A DNA stretch of 26,866 nt from an uncultured Brachyspira sp. (GCF_910578695.1 NZ_CAJTQJ010000034.1:1-26866); one strand, 5' to 3'. Shown: positions 1-7,894, counted from the stretch's first letter. The notes: generated from the sequence alone by a model not told the origin. A program made the numbers and translations.

Positions 1-2
1 TA

Positions 3-914
3 AGAGATGAGAATATTAATCTCGGAAGTATTGATACAAGTTTGATTACTAATATGGGTAATTTATTTATAGGAAGTAATAGAAAAGATTTTTCAGGTAT
101 AGAAACTTGGGACACTTCAAATGTTATAGATATGGGTTTCATGTTTGATTTCAATAAAAGTTTTAATCATAATATTAATAATTGGGATGTTTCCAAAGTA
201 AAAGATATGGAATGCATGTTTAATTGTGCTGAAAGTTTTAATCAGCCTTTAGATAAATGGAATGTTTCTAATGTTGAAAATATGAGGTATATATTTTTTA
301 GTGCTAGCAGTTTTAATCAGGATATTAATAATTGGGATGTTTCCAAAGTAAAAGATATGGAAGGTATATTTAATTATGCTGAAAGTTTTAATCAGCCTTT
401 AGATAAATGGAATGTTTCTAATGTTGAAAATATGAGCTATATGTTTTATGGGGCTGAAAAATTTGACAATGATATTAACAGCTGGGATACTTCTAATGTA
501 AAAAGTATGGAAAACATGTTTACAGATTGTACTAATTTCAATCAACCTTTGAATAGCTGGAATACTGCTAAAGTAGAAGAAATGGGATGTATGTTTGAAA
601 ATGCTGAAAGTTTTAATCAAAATATAAATAACTGGAATGTATCTAAAGTAGAAAATATGTTTGCTATGTTTTCTGGTGCTGAAAGTTTTAACCAGCCTCT
701 TAACAATTGGGATGTTTCTAATGTTAAAGATATGAGCCATATGTTTTGCAGAGCTTACAGTTTTAATCAGCCTTTGGATAAGTGGGATGTATCTAATGTT
801 AAAAATATGGAGAATATGTTTAGTGGAGCTTACAGTTTTAAGCAGAGTTTAGATAATTGGAAAGTATCTAATAATTTAATTAACTGCATACTGCATAAAA
901 CAGATTATTCATAG
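3..914 (+). CDS. BspA-like leucine-rich repeat surface protein (DUF285), 5' end outside window
   Basis: The frame is open from base 3 with no start codon needed inside the window. A TTG at 42 could serve as a start, but the codons before it (…NLGSIDTSLITNM) already fit the repeat pattern, so the gene is truncated by the window edge. The visible part is about eleven 25-residue repeats of the type W-[DN]-[VT]-S-[NK]-V-x-x-M-x-x-[MI]-F-x-x-A-x-x-F-N-Q-x-[LI], the DUF285/BspA pattern. A degenerate last repeat (WKVSNNL) and a short tail end the protein. Members of this family are secreted or surface proteins of host-associated bacteria and are often linked to adhesion; a role here is inference. 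No signal peptide can be seen because the N-terminus is missing. Confidence 0.9.
   Translation, partial: RDENINLGSIDTSLITNMGNLFIGSNRKDFSGIETWDTSNVIDMGFMFDFNKSFNHNINNWDVSKVKDMECMFNCAESFNQPLDKWNVSNVENMRYIFFSASSFNQDINNWDVSKVKDMEGIFNYAESFNQPLDKWNVSNVENMSYMFYGAEKFDNDINSWDTSNVKSMENMFTDCTNFNQPLNSWNTAKVEEMGCMFENAESFNQNINNWNVSKVENMFAMFSGAESFNQPLNNWDVSNVKDMSHMFCRAYSFNQPLDKWDVSNVKNMENMFSGAYSFKQSLDNWKVSNNLINCILHKTDYS
172..440 (+). repeat. 150-bp internal tandem duplication in the BspA-like gene
   Basis: Bases 172-290 and 322-440 are nearly identical, offset by exactly 150 bp, which is two 25-codon repeat units. Only about six substitutions separate them, mostly near 213-226 versus 363-376. Other units of the gene are much more divergent at the DNA level, so this pair was duplicated or homogenised recently. 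Confidence 0.85.
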
Positions 915-946
915 CTTGCAGATATATAAAGATTAGGCTATATTAA

Positions 947-977
947 AATATTTATTGTATTTATTTCAATAAATATT
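947..977 (+). terminator. possible AT-only terminator hairpin after the BspA-like gene
   Basis: AATATTTATT (947-956) and AATAAATATT (968-977) form a perfect 10-bp inverted repeat with an 11-nt loop, 33 nt after the stop codon. It has no G/C pairs and no clear T-run, so in such AT-rich DNA it may be chance. Confidence 0.3.
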
Positions 978-987
978 AATAATATTA

Positions 988-1016
988 TTGCTAAAAAAAT
1001 AGATATATTGTATCAT
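988..1016 (+). promoter_or_regulatory. sigma-70-type promoter for the TPP riboswitch transcript
   Basis: TTGCTA (988-993) and TATCAT (1011-1016) are separated by 17 nt. The predicted start, around 1022, would begin the RNA directly in front of the riboswitch aptamer at about 1026, as expected for a riboswitch leader. Confidence 0.6.
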
Positions 1017-1025
1017 TTCTAAAAA

Positions 1026-1110
1026 TCGGGGAGCTTGAAAAGGCTGAGAGGAAGTTCATAAAAACTTCGACCCTTATAACCTGTTTGGGTAATGCCAGCG
1101 TAGGGAATCA
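1026..1110 (+). promoter_or_regulatory. TPP riboswitch (THI element)
   Basis: The conserved THI-box blocks occur in order: CGGGGAGC (1027-1034), GGCTGAGAG (1042-1050), a variable P3 hairpin GAAGTT/AACTTC (1051-1056 with 1063-1068), GACCC (1069-1073), AACCTG (1078-1083), GGGTAATGCCAGCG (1087-1100) and TAGGGAA (1101-1107). This is the thiamin pyrophosphate aptamer, which senses TPP in the mRNA leader. It is followed by an intrinsic terminator at 1127-1180, so the likely logic is premature termination when TPP is abundant. It stands 169 nt before the OppA-type lipoprotein gene and tenA. The identification is secure from the conserved core; the P1 stem is weak as I read it. Confidence 0.95.
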
Positions 1111-1126
1111 TCTCTTTTATTATTTT

Positions 1127-1180
1127 AATAAAATGAGACCTTTTCTAAAGTTGGTCTTGTTTTATTAAATTATTTTTTTA
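1127..1180 (+). terminator. intrinsic terminator, expression platform of the TPP riboswitch
   Basis: AATAAAATGAGACC (1127-1140) pairs with GGTCTTGTTTTATT (1153-1166) over 14 bp including two G-U wobbles, with a 12-nt loop. A T-rich tail with a T7 run follows, to 1180. The hairpin begins 17 nt after the aptamer core and is well before the first gene, as expected for TPP-controlled attenuation. Confidence 0.85.
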
Positions 1181-1278
1181 ATGAAAACAAATAAAATAAA
1201 GTCTATATATTTCTGATAAAACAAGACAAACGGCGTTATAAAAATCTCTATTTTTATTTTTAATTAAAGGAGCTTTTT

Positions 1279-2889
1279 ATGACTTCAAAACTAAAATTTA
1301 TTATTCTATTATTTTTATTATTTATATCCTGCAAAAAAGAGCAGAGAAAAAATATAAATATACAAGATGAAATTACTGTTAATCTTGGATATGAACTTAA
1401 TAGTATAGACCCCGCTTTAAATGATGAAACTTACGGATATATTTATATAAATCATGCTTTTGAGGGACTTCTAAATAAAGATACAAACGGCAACATTATA
1501 GAAGGAACTGCAGAAAAATGGGAAATAAGCGAAGACGGTCTTACATACATATTTCATTTAAGAGATAATGCTAAATGGAGCGATGGAAAAAAAGTTACAG
1601 CTGATGATTTTGTTTATTCTTATAGAAGAGCAGCTGACCCTAAAACTGCCTCTCCTTTAAGCTATTTAATGGAATATATAAAAAATGCCAAAGACATAAT
1701 AAGAGGAAAACAGCCTGTAGAAAATCTTGGAGTAAAAGCAATAGATGAAAATACTCTTGTAATAGAGCTTGAAGCACCTGCTTTATACTTCACTGATATA
1801 CTAGCTTCAGGAGGAGTTTATATGCCTGTGAGAAAAGATATAATAGAAAAATATGCAGATGATTGGACTTGGAAGCCTGAATATTATATTGGAAACGGTG
1901 CTTATATAATGACTGAAAGAAAGCCTGAAGAATTACTTGTATTTGAAATCAATACTAATTATTGGAATTATACTAATCAATCGGCTAAAAAAATTAATTT
2001 TGTTTTAATAGCTGATGAATATATATCTCTAAATGCAGTTAGAACAGGAGATGTAGATTTTTCTATCAATGCCCCTCCTATCGGTGAGATAGAAAATTTA
2101 ATAAAAGATAATTTAATGGCTGTAAGCGATATTATAGGAGTTTACTATTTAGATTTAAATACAAAAGATAAAGCATTATCAGATAAAAGAGTAAGAAAAG
2201 CATTATCACTTGCCATAGACAGAAATTATATAGCATCAAATATAGGATACGGAAAATTAATAGCAGCAGAGGCATTTGTACCGCCTGCAGTAAAAGGACT
2301 TGAAAAATCTTTCAGAGAAGAAAGCAGCAATTATATAATAGCAAACAATTATAGCAGTAATATAGAAGAAGCAAAAAAATTATTGCAGGATGCAGGATAT
2401 CCTAACGGCGATAATTTTCCAATATTAGAAGTAAAAGTATCATCGGGCTTTTATACTACAGTTTTGGAAGCTATTCAGGAGATGTGGAAAAATACTCTTA
2501 ATATAAATATTATTGTAAGAACAGAAGAATCAAAAATTACTTTGCCCTTTAGAGAATCTGGAAATTATCAAATGGCAAGAACAAGCTGGACTGGCGATTA
2601 TAATGATCCTCTTACTATGCTTCAAATTATGACTAGCTATAGTGATATAAATTACGGAGGATTTTCTAATGCCAGATATGACTATTTAATAGAATATGCA
2701 TCTGTTTCAGCAAATGCACAAAAAAGAATTGAGGCTTTAAAAGAAGCTGAATCAATAATATTTGATGAAGTTCCTATTATACCATTAATATACAGAACAG
2801 ATTTTTTAATAGTTAATCCTAAATTAAAAAATTATATTGATGAGCCTTTGGGAAGATATAAATTTAATTATGCTTATTTAGAAGAATAA
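1279..2889 (+). CDS. OppA-type (SBP_bac_5) substrate-binding lipoprotein, under TPP riboswitch control
   Basis: This 536-residue protein is an extracytoplasmic solute-binding protein of the peptide/nickel (SBP_bac_5) class of ABC importers. The N-terminus has a hydrophobic stretch ending in the lipobox LFISC, so Cys19 is the likely lipid-modified residue. Family hallmarks include the GLxSIDPA-like opening, AFEGLLN, AEKWEISEDGLTYIFHLR, a WSDGKKVTADDFVYSYRR block near residues 95-115, and DKRVRKALSLAIDR near 305. The start is set by AAAGGAG, 6 nt before the ATG. It lies downstream of a TPP riboswitch and 24 nt before tenA, so its ligand may be thiamin or a pyrimidine or thiamin breakdown product rather than a peptide; that is inference. 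No permease or ATPase gene is adjacent, so it must use a transporter encoded elsewhere. Confidence 0.9.
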   Translation: MTSKLKFIILLFLLFISCKKEQRKNINIQDEITVNLGYELNSIDPALNDETYGYIYINHAFEGLLNKDTNGNIIEGTAEKWEISEDGLTYIFHLRDNAKWSDGKKVTADDFVYSYRRAADPKTASPLSYLMEYIKNAKDIIRGKQPVENLGVKAIDENTLVIELEAPALYFTDILASGGVYMPVRKDIIEKYADDWTWKPEYYIGNGAYIMTERKPEELLVFEINTNYWNYTNQSAKKINFVLIADEYISLNAVRTGDVDFSINAPPIGEIENLIKDNLMAVSDIIGVYYLDLNTKDKALSDKRVRKALSLAIDRNYIASNIGYGKLIAAEAFVPPAVKGLEKSFREESSNYIIANNYSSNIEEAKKLLQDAGYPNGDNFPILEVKVSSGFYTTVLEAIQEMWKNTLNINIIVRTEESKITLPFRESGNYQMARTSWTGDYNDPLTMLQIMTSYSDINYGGFSNARYDYLIEYASVSANAQKRIEALKEAESIIFDEVPIIPLIYRTDFLIVNPKLKNYIDEPLGRYKFNYAYLEE

Positions 2890-2913
2890 TATAAAAAATA
2901 AAAGGAGAGTAAA

Positions 2914-3573
2914 ATGAAATTTTCAGAAATAGTTTGGAAAAAGAATGACAGCATATATAAAAAAATAATTGATATGCCTTTTAATAAAGAGCTTATGAAT
3001 GGAAGCCTAGACAAGAAAAAATTTGCATATTATATAGAACAAGACAGTATATATTTAAAATACTATTCTAAAACTCTTGCTGTAATTTCTTCAAAAACAG
3101 AAAATACAGATTATGCATTAGCTTTTCTAAAATCATCTGTTAATTCTTATATAGTAGAAGAAGAAATTGTGCATAAATATTTTAGAGATACTTTTCAATT
3201 TGAAAGTACGAATAAAATTACAGCTGCTAATTTAGGATATACAAGTTTTCTTATTAATACCGCTCATACTGAAGCTTTTGAAACTGCTGCTGCTTCTATA
3301 CTTCCTTGCTTTTGGATATACAATGAATTAGGTAAACACATAAAAGAAAATGCGGAGATTAAAAATAATCCGTATAGAAAATGGATTGATACTTATGCTG
3401 ATGAAGAGTTTTCAAATGCAGCTGAAAATATGATTAATATTATTGATAACTTATACAATAATGCATCTGATAGCGTGAAAGCGAAAATGATATCTGTTTT
3501 TGACATCGCTTTTATTTGGGAATACAGATTTTGGAGTGATGCTTATAATTTAGATGATTTTTATAATATATAA
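2914..3573 (+). CDS. tenA: TenA, thiaminase II / aminopyrimidine aminohydrolase
   Basis: This 219-residue, all-helical TenA family enzyme hydrolyses aminopyrimidine products of thiamin breakdown to HMP, or thiamin itself, in the cytoplasm, returning the pyrimidine to thiamin synthesis. The known active-site residues of Bacillus subtilis TenA have visible counterparts: D44 and Y47 (EQDSIY), Y109, catalytic C132 in ILPCFWIY, Y136, Y161, E203 and F206 (FIWEYRF). Length is normal. It follows the OppA-type lipoprotein gene by 24 nt with AAAGGAG ahead of the start, so both genes appear to form one transcript governed by the TPP riboswitch. No other thiamin gene is in the window, which fits a salvage role. 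Confidence 0.95.
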   Translation: MKFSEIVWKKNDSIYKKIIDMPFNKELMNGSLDKKKFAYYIEQDSIYLKYYSKTLAVISSKTENTDYALAFLKSSVNSYIVEEEIVHKYFRDTFQFESTNKITAANLGYTSFLINTAHTEAFETAAASILPCFWIYNELGKHIKENAEIKNNPYRKWIDTYADEEFSNAAENMINIIDNLYNNASDSVKAKMISVFDIAFIWEYRFWSDAYNLDDFYNI

Positions 3574-3591
3574 AATATTTAAATAAATTAA

Positions 3592-3620
3592 TTGAAATTT
3601 ACTTTTCTATATGCTATAAT
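3592..3620 (+). promoter_or_regulatory. promoter of the rhodanese gene (extended -10)
   Basis: TTGAAA (3592-3597), a 17-nt spacer and TATAAT (3615-3620) preceded by TGC give a near-consensus promoter with an extended -10, 31 nt before the rhodanese start. The rhodanese gene is therefore probably not dependent on the riboswitch transcript. Confidence 0.75.
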
Positions 3621-3650
3621 ATTTATATACATATAGAGGGTATATATTAA

Positions 3651-4061
3651 ATGAATAATAAATTAACTTTAATAATAGGGCTTATATTAACTTTTATAAT
3701 ACTTAGTGCTGCAAGAAAAATTATATTTAATATAATGAGCAGAGGAAAATTTAAAAACATAAATGTAAATGACGCTGTTTCAATTTATAAAAATAGTAAA
3801 AATATAGGATTAATAGATGTAAGAAGCTATATGGAAGTTCAGCAAAGCGGATATATAAAAGACAGTATAAATATTCCTTTAGATGATTCTAAATTCAATG
3901 AAAAAATGTCAGAATTAGATAAAAATAAAGAGTATATAGTTTATTGTGCAAGCGGAAATCGTTCTAGTACAGCCTGTATGCGTATGTATAAATTAGGATT
4001 TACAAATATTAATAATCTTACTCATGCAGGATATTTTCAGCTTTCATCATATTTAAAATAA
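3651..4061 (+). CDS. membrane-anchored rhodanese-like sulfurtransferase
   Basis: The 136-residue protein has an N-terminal membrane segment (about residues 5-21) followed by one rhodanese domain. It shows the GLIDVRS motif (53-59), GYIKDSINIPL (67-77) and the active-site loop CASGNRSS with catalytic Cys99. Single-domain rhodaneses carry persulfide sulfur on this cysteine; the acceptor here is unknown. The anchor would place the domain at the cytoplasmic face or in the periplasm; orientation is not clear. It has its own promoter 31 nt upstream and ends at a terminator shared with purH. Sulfur transfer could link it to thiazole synthesis in thiamin metabolism, but the separate promoter argues against a tight link. 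Confidence 0.88.
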   Translation: MNNKLTLIIGLILTFIILSAARKIIFNIMSRGKFKNINVNDAVSIYKNSKNIGLIDVRSYMEVQQSGYIKDSINIPLDDSKFNEKMSELDKNKEYIVYCASGNRSSTACMRMYKLGFTNINNLTHAGYFQLSSYLK

Positions 4062-4146
4062 ATTATATTTTATTCATAAATATATTTTAATTAATAAAAA
4101 ACTCATTCAAATGAAAATATATTTATTAAAAAATTTAAATATAAAA

Positions 4147-4176
4147 AGCGAAGCTGATAAAAAAATTAACTTCGCT
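4147..4176. terminator. bidirectional terminator between rhodanese gene and purH
   Basis: AGCGAAG (4147-4153) and CTTCGCT (4170-4176) form a 7-bp stem with a 16-nt loop, flanked by A-rich sequence on the left and a T-rich stretch (4181-4189) on the right. It lies between two converging genes and could serve both. Confidence 0.6.
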
Positions 4177-4218
4177 AAAATATTTTTATAAAGAAAACAT
4201 TAATTTAGAAAAAAATTA

Positions 4219-5748
4219 CTAATGTTTAAAATGCCTTATACCTGTAAATATCATAGCAATACCATGTTCATTGCAGGCATCTATTGATTCCTGATCTCTC
4301 ATAGAACCTCCGGGCTGTATTATAGCCTTAATATTGTACTTAGCACATGCATCAACAACATCTCTAAATGGGAAGAAAGCATCAGATGCCATTACAATAC
4401 CGTCGCCTGCACGCTCTAAAGCATCTTCGCAAGCCCAAATTCTATTAGTCTGCCCGCTTCCTATACCTTTAGCCATAAAATCTTTTATTACCGCTATAGC
4501 ATTTGATTTAGCATATTTTACAACTTTCATTCCGAATATTAAATTTTTCATCTCTTCTTCAGTAGGCTTTTTCTCTGTTACAACTTTATAATCTTCTATT
4601 AAAGTATTATCCTCATCTTGAACAAGCAATCCGCCATCAACTTTAACAAGATTAATTTTATCATTAGTATTAGTTTTATATTTTATTACTCTTAAATTCT
4701 TTTTAGTTTTTAATATCTCCAAAGCCTGAGGAGTAAAGTCTTTAGCAATAACAATTTCTAAAAATATTTTAATAAGTTCTTTTGAAGCCGCCTCATCTAC
4801 TACACTGTTAAATGCCACTATTCCGCCGAATATAGAAGTAGAATCGCAATTATAGGTTTTATTATAAGCTTCCAAAACATTAGAACCTAAAGCAGCACCG
4901 CAAGGAGTAGAATGCTTTATTGCAGAACATGCATACTCATTTTTACTATCATCAAACTCTAATACTATTTTCAAAGCTATATCCATATCTCTGATATTAT
5001 TAAATGAAAGTTCTTTTCCATTTAGCTGCTCAAAATCTTTCATAGAACCTTTATCTATAGCAGAAACATAATAGCTTGCTTTTTGATGAGGATTTTCTCC
5101 GTATCTTAATTCTTCTTTTAAAGCATAAGACATATTCAAATAATTAAGTTTCTTATCTTCTTTGCTTTCCAAAGAATTAAACATAAACTCAGACACTGCA
5201 GCATCATAAGCAGAAATTAAATTGAATACTTTAGAAGCTAAATATTTTTTTGTTTCAAAACTTACTTCTCCTTTTTCCATTTCATTTTTTACTAAATCAT
5301 AATCTTTAACATCGCTTATAACAACAACATCTTTAAAAGACTTAGCAGCAGAACGAAGCATTGTAGGTCCTCCTATATCTATAAACTCAATTTTTTCTTC
5401 AAATTTCAAATTATCATCTTGTACTTTTTCAAAGAAAGGATAAAGATTAACTATTACCATATCTATAGGAGTTATTCCTCTCTCTTTAATAGTTTCCATA
5501 TGAATGGGATTATCCCTTATAGCTAGAATCGCTCCATGTATTTTAGGGTCTAAAGTTTTTACTCTGCCGTCAAGCATTTCTTTAGCTCCTGTAATTTCAG
5601 CAACCTCAATAACAGGTATATTATTTTCTTTTAAATATTTATAAGTTCCTCCTGTAGAAACTATTTCAACATTCTTTGAAATTAAAAACTTAGCAAAGTT
5701 TAATATTTTGTCTTTATAGAATACAGATATTAATGCTCTTTTTATCAT
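4219..5748 (-). CDS. purH: PurH, AICAR transformylase / IMP cyclohydrolase
   Basis: This 509-residue bifunctional enzyme carries out the last two steps of IMP synthesis: formyl transfer from 10-formyl-THF to AICAR, then ring closure. The N-terminal MGS-like cyclohydrolase domain shows STGGTYKYL (31-40), DGRVKTLDPKIHG (60-72) and GGPTMLRSAAKS (126-137). The C-terminal transformylase domain shows RYGENPHQ (215-222), NGKELSFNN (243-251) and the catalytic K278-H279 pair in KHSTPCGA. The C-terminus (GIAMIFTGIRHFKH) is typical and complete. GGGAGC lies just ahead of the start. It is a single-gene unit converging on the rhodanese gene and divergent from the ATPase gene. No other intact purine-synthesis gene is adjacent, though a purD remnant lies at 9225-9458. 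Confidence 0.97.
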   Translation of the reverse strand: MIKRALISVFYKDKILNFAKFLISKNVEIVSTGGTYKYLKENNIPVIEVAEITGAKEMLDGRVKTLDPKIHGAILAIRDNPIHMETIKERGITPIDMVIVNLYPFFEKVQDDNLKFEEKIEFIDIGGPTMLRSAAKSFKDVVVISDVKDYDLVKNEMEKGEVSFETKKYLASKVFNLISAYDAAVSEFMFNSLESKEDKKLNYLNMSYALKEELRYGENPHQKASYYVSAIDKGSMKDFEQLNGKELSFNNIRDMDIALKIVLEFDDSKNEYACSAIKHSTPCGAALGSNVLEAYNKTYNCDSTSIFGGIVAFNSVVDEAASKELIKIFLEIVIAKDFTPQALEILKTKKNLRVIKYKTNTNDKINLVKVDGGLLVQDEDNTLIEDYKVVTEKKPTEEEMKNLIFGMKVVKYAKSNAIAVIKDFMAKGIGSGQTNRIWACEDALERAGDGIVMASDAFFPFRDVVDACAKYNIKAIIQPGGSMRDQESIDACNEHGIAMIFTGIRHFKH

Positions 5749-5786
5749 TATAAAGCTCCCAAATCTTTTTTAAAAATAATAAATCA

Positions 5787-5814
5787 ATTATAATATAAAA
5801 TATGTTATTGTAAA
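5787..5814 (-). promoter_or_regulatory. candidate promoter of purH
   Basis: On the minus strand, TTTACA (5814-5809), a 16-nt spacer and TATAAT (5792-5787) stand about 40 nt before the purH start. The -10 is perfect and the -35 matches TTGACA at five of six positions. Confidence 0.55.
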
Positions 5815-5833
5815 GTACAATTAATATTTAAAG

Positions 5834-5861
5834 TTGATTTTTGCAAAATTTATGATAAAAT
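5834..5861 (+). promoter_or_regulatory. candidate promoter of the ATPase/TOPRIM-like pair
   Basis: TTGATT (5834-5839), a 16-nt spacer and TAAAAT (5856-5861) preceded by TGA form an extended -10 promoter 35 nt before the ATPase start codon, back to back with the purH promoter. Confidence 0.55.
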
Positions 5862-5896
5862 GTAATAAAAATTAAAAAAATAAAGGATAAAATACG

Positions 5897-7219
5897 ATGT
5901 TTACTTATGTAAAACTTAAAAATTATAAATCATTAGTTGACTTTGAAGTAGATTTAACATCATCAAAAAATAATCCTAAAAAAATGATTATAATTTACGG
6001 GGAAAACGGAGCTGGCAAAACTAATTTTATAAATTCATTTTTTACTTTATTTGAAACATTAAATACAAAAATACATTATGATAAAATTAATAAATTGATA
6101 AATGAAAATTTAGATAATAAAAATAATTTAGATATTATAAAAGATATATTTAAAAGTACAGATTATATTATTAATGATTCAAAAACAATTAATTCAAAAA
6201 GTAATATGGTTTTAGAATTTGGATTCACATTAAAGGATAAAGATACAAAAAAATATAGAAATGGGGTATATTACATAGAAACAGACAATAAAAACATAGT
6301 AAAAGAAAAATTAGAATATACATTAACTAGAAATAAAACAGTTTATTTTGAAATAGATAGTAAAAAAAAATATATCAATAAATCTTTATTTAAAGAAAAA
6401 TATTATAGTGAAATAAAAGATTTAATTGATAAATTTTGGGGTAAACATTCATTTTTATCAATATTATTATTTGAAAGAAATGATAAAACAAAACAATATA
6501 TATATGATAACATTAAAAAAAATATTTTTGATGTTATAGAATATTTTTTATCTATGTCAATTCATCTTGAAAAAAATAAGAATATAAAGGTAGGTAAAAT
6601 ATCATCATTAAAAGATGTAGTTGTGAATATGGATAAAGGAATTATAAAGAAAAATGATGAATATAAACTAAAATTCACTGAAGAAATATTGAATGATTTT
6701 TTTACTTCTATTTATAGCGATGTAAAAAAAGTATTTTATAAGAAAAAAAATAAGGAAGATAAAATATTATATAATTTATTTTTTAAAAAAAGAGTATATG
6801 GAAAAATGATAGATGTAAATTTTGATTTAGAATCAAATGGTACACAAAAATTATTAACATTATTCCCATTTTTACTAGCTTCTTTAGATGAACAAATATA
6901 TAGAGTAGTAGCTGTAGATGAACTAGATAGTGGTATTCATGATTTATTAACTTCAGAGATATTAATTTCTCTATTTAATAATATAAATGGTCAGTTTTTT
7001 ATTACAACTCATAATACAACTATTTTAGAATCTGATATAGATAAAAGCTCTATCTATGTATTTAATATAGATAGTATTGGCAATAAAGTACTAATTCCTA
7101 TAAAAAATTATGAAAAAGAACACCCTAATATTAATTTTAGAAAAAGATATTTAAATGGAATATACAATGGCATTCCTATAACTTCAGGTATAAATTTTGA
7201 AGATATATTGGAGAAATAG
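5897..7219 (+). CDS. AAA-family (AAA_15/OLD-like, SMC-type) ATPase
   Basis: A 440-residue ATPase with the split head layout of the AAA_15/AAA_21 and OLD group. The N-terminal strand KLKNYKSLVDFEVDL is followed by Walker A GENGAGKT (35-42). A charged, mostly helical middle region precedes an SMC-like signature around LESNGTQKLLTLFPFLL, then Walker B VVAVDELDSGIH (D341-E342) and the switch histidine in TTHN (H372). The next gene starts 3 nt after the stop and encodes a TOPRIM/RloB-like protein. Such ATPase plus small partner pairs (AbiL, PARIS and similar two-gene systems) are anti-phage modules, which makes defence the leading idea, though I cannot assign a named system. The purH start side carries its own promoter, so the pair is independent of purH. 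Confidence 0.85.
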   Translation: MFTYVKLKNYKSLVDFEVDLTSSKNNPKKMIIIYGENGAGKTNFINSFFTLFETLNTKIHYDKINKLINENLDNKNNLDIIKDIFKSTDYIINDSKTINSKSNMVLEFGFTLKDKDTKKYRNGVYYIETDNKNIVKEKLEYTLTRNKTVYFEIDSKKKYINKSLFKEKYYSEIKDLIDKFWGKHSFLSILLFERNDKTKQYIYDNIKKNIFDVIEYFLSMSIHLEKNKNIKVGKISSLKDVVVNMDKGIIKKNDEYKLKFTEEILNDFFTSIYSDVKKVFYKKKNKEDKILYNLFFKKRVYGKMIDVNFDLESNGTQKLLTLFPFLLASLDEQIYRVVAVDELDSGIHDLLTSEILISLFNNINGQFFITTHNTTILESDIDKSSIYVFNIDSIGNKVLIPIKNYEKEHPNINFRKRYLNGIYNGIPITSGINFEDILEK

Positions 7220-7222
7220 CAT

Positions 7223-7822
7223 ATGTATGTTATTAATAAAAATTATCTCAAAGCATTAGTAATATGTCATGGTGGATCAGAAAAAGATATTTGTGATGTC
7301 ATTAAAGCTGAGCTTAAATTAAATATAAGAATTATTTCTAGAGATAATGGCGGTACATCTATACAGATTACTAGTTTATATGATGAATTAGAAAAACATA
7401 AATTGGATAATTATGATGATTTTATAAAAGAATATGGGAATCTAATTGATTATGAAAATAATGAAATTATCAGTAATTTTAAAATTTTTATAATAATGGA
7501 TACAGACGATTGTACTCCTGAGCAGAGATCTGAATTTATAAATAAGAATATGTTTAAAAATAAAAACTTAAGAAAATATATTGTACCGATATATAATGAT
7601 AAAAAATTAGAAGATGTTTTTTATAAGGCAAAATTAATTGATATTAGAAAAAAAACAAGTAAAGAAATAAAAAGAGGATATAAAAAATTAATGACAAAAT
7701 GGATGCAAAATGAAGTTAAACAAAAAGAATTCTATAAAAAACTTTTAAAAGTTAAAAATTATTCAAATATGCATGAGTTTATTAAATTTTGTTTAGATAA
7801 CAAATATACTATAAAAAAATAA
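7223..7822 (+). CDS. small TOPRIM/RloB-like protein partnered with the ATPase
   Basis: A 199-residue protein with a fold order suggestive of TOPRIM/RloB proteins: a first strand ALVICHGGSEKDI (11-23) that resembles the TOPRIM opening, a GGTSIQI block (43-49), and an acidic DxD-type motif in IFIIMDTDDC (D93, D95, D96). The usual first catalytic Glu seems replaced by His16 with a Glu at position 20, so nuclease activity is uncertain. The C-terminal third is lysine-rich and helical, which suits nucleic-acid binding. It starts 3 nt after the ATPase stop and its ribosome-binding site (GGAG) is inside that gene, so translation is coupled. The assignment to the TOPRIM superfamily rests on motif pattern only and could be wrong; the pairing with an ATPase is solid. 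Confidence 0.65.
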   Translation: MYVINKNYLKALVICHGGSEKDICDVIKAELKLNIRIISRDNGGTSIQITSLYDELEKHKLDNYDDFIKEYGNLIDYENNEIISNFKIFIIMDTDDCTPEQRSEFINKNMFKNKNLRKYIVPIYNDKKLEDVFYKAKLIDIRKKTSKEIKRGYKKLMTKWMQNEVKQKEFYKKLLKVKNYSNMHEFIKFCLDNKYTIKK

Positions 7823-7863
7823 TGCAATTAAAAAAGTCTGTATAATAAGCATCAATACTAAAT

Positions 7864-7875
7864 CCCGCCCGCCGC
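7864..7875. other. 12-nt all-G/C island in an AT-rich intergenic region
   Basis: CCCGCCCGCCGC is followed by AATTTTTTTT. It stands 42 nt after the stop of the TOPRIM-like gene and before the promoter of the next gene. No matching inverted repeat is visible nearby, so it is not an ordinary terminator. Function unknown. Confidence 0.5.
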
Positions 7876-7894
7876 AATTTTTTTTATAAAATAG

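Noticed and set aside
399..740. 113-codon reading frame on the minus strand
   Set aside because: It is the antisense shadow of the BspA repeats; its apparent repeats mirror the sense-strand repeats.
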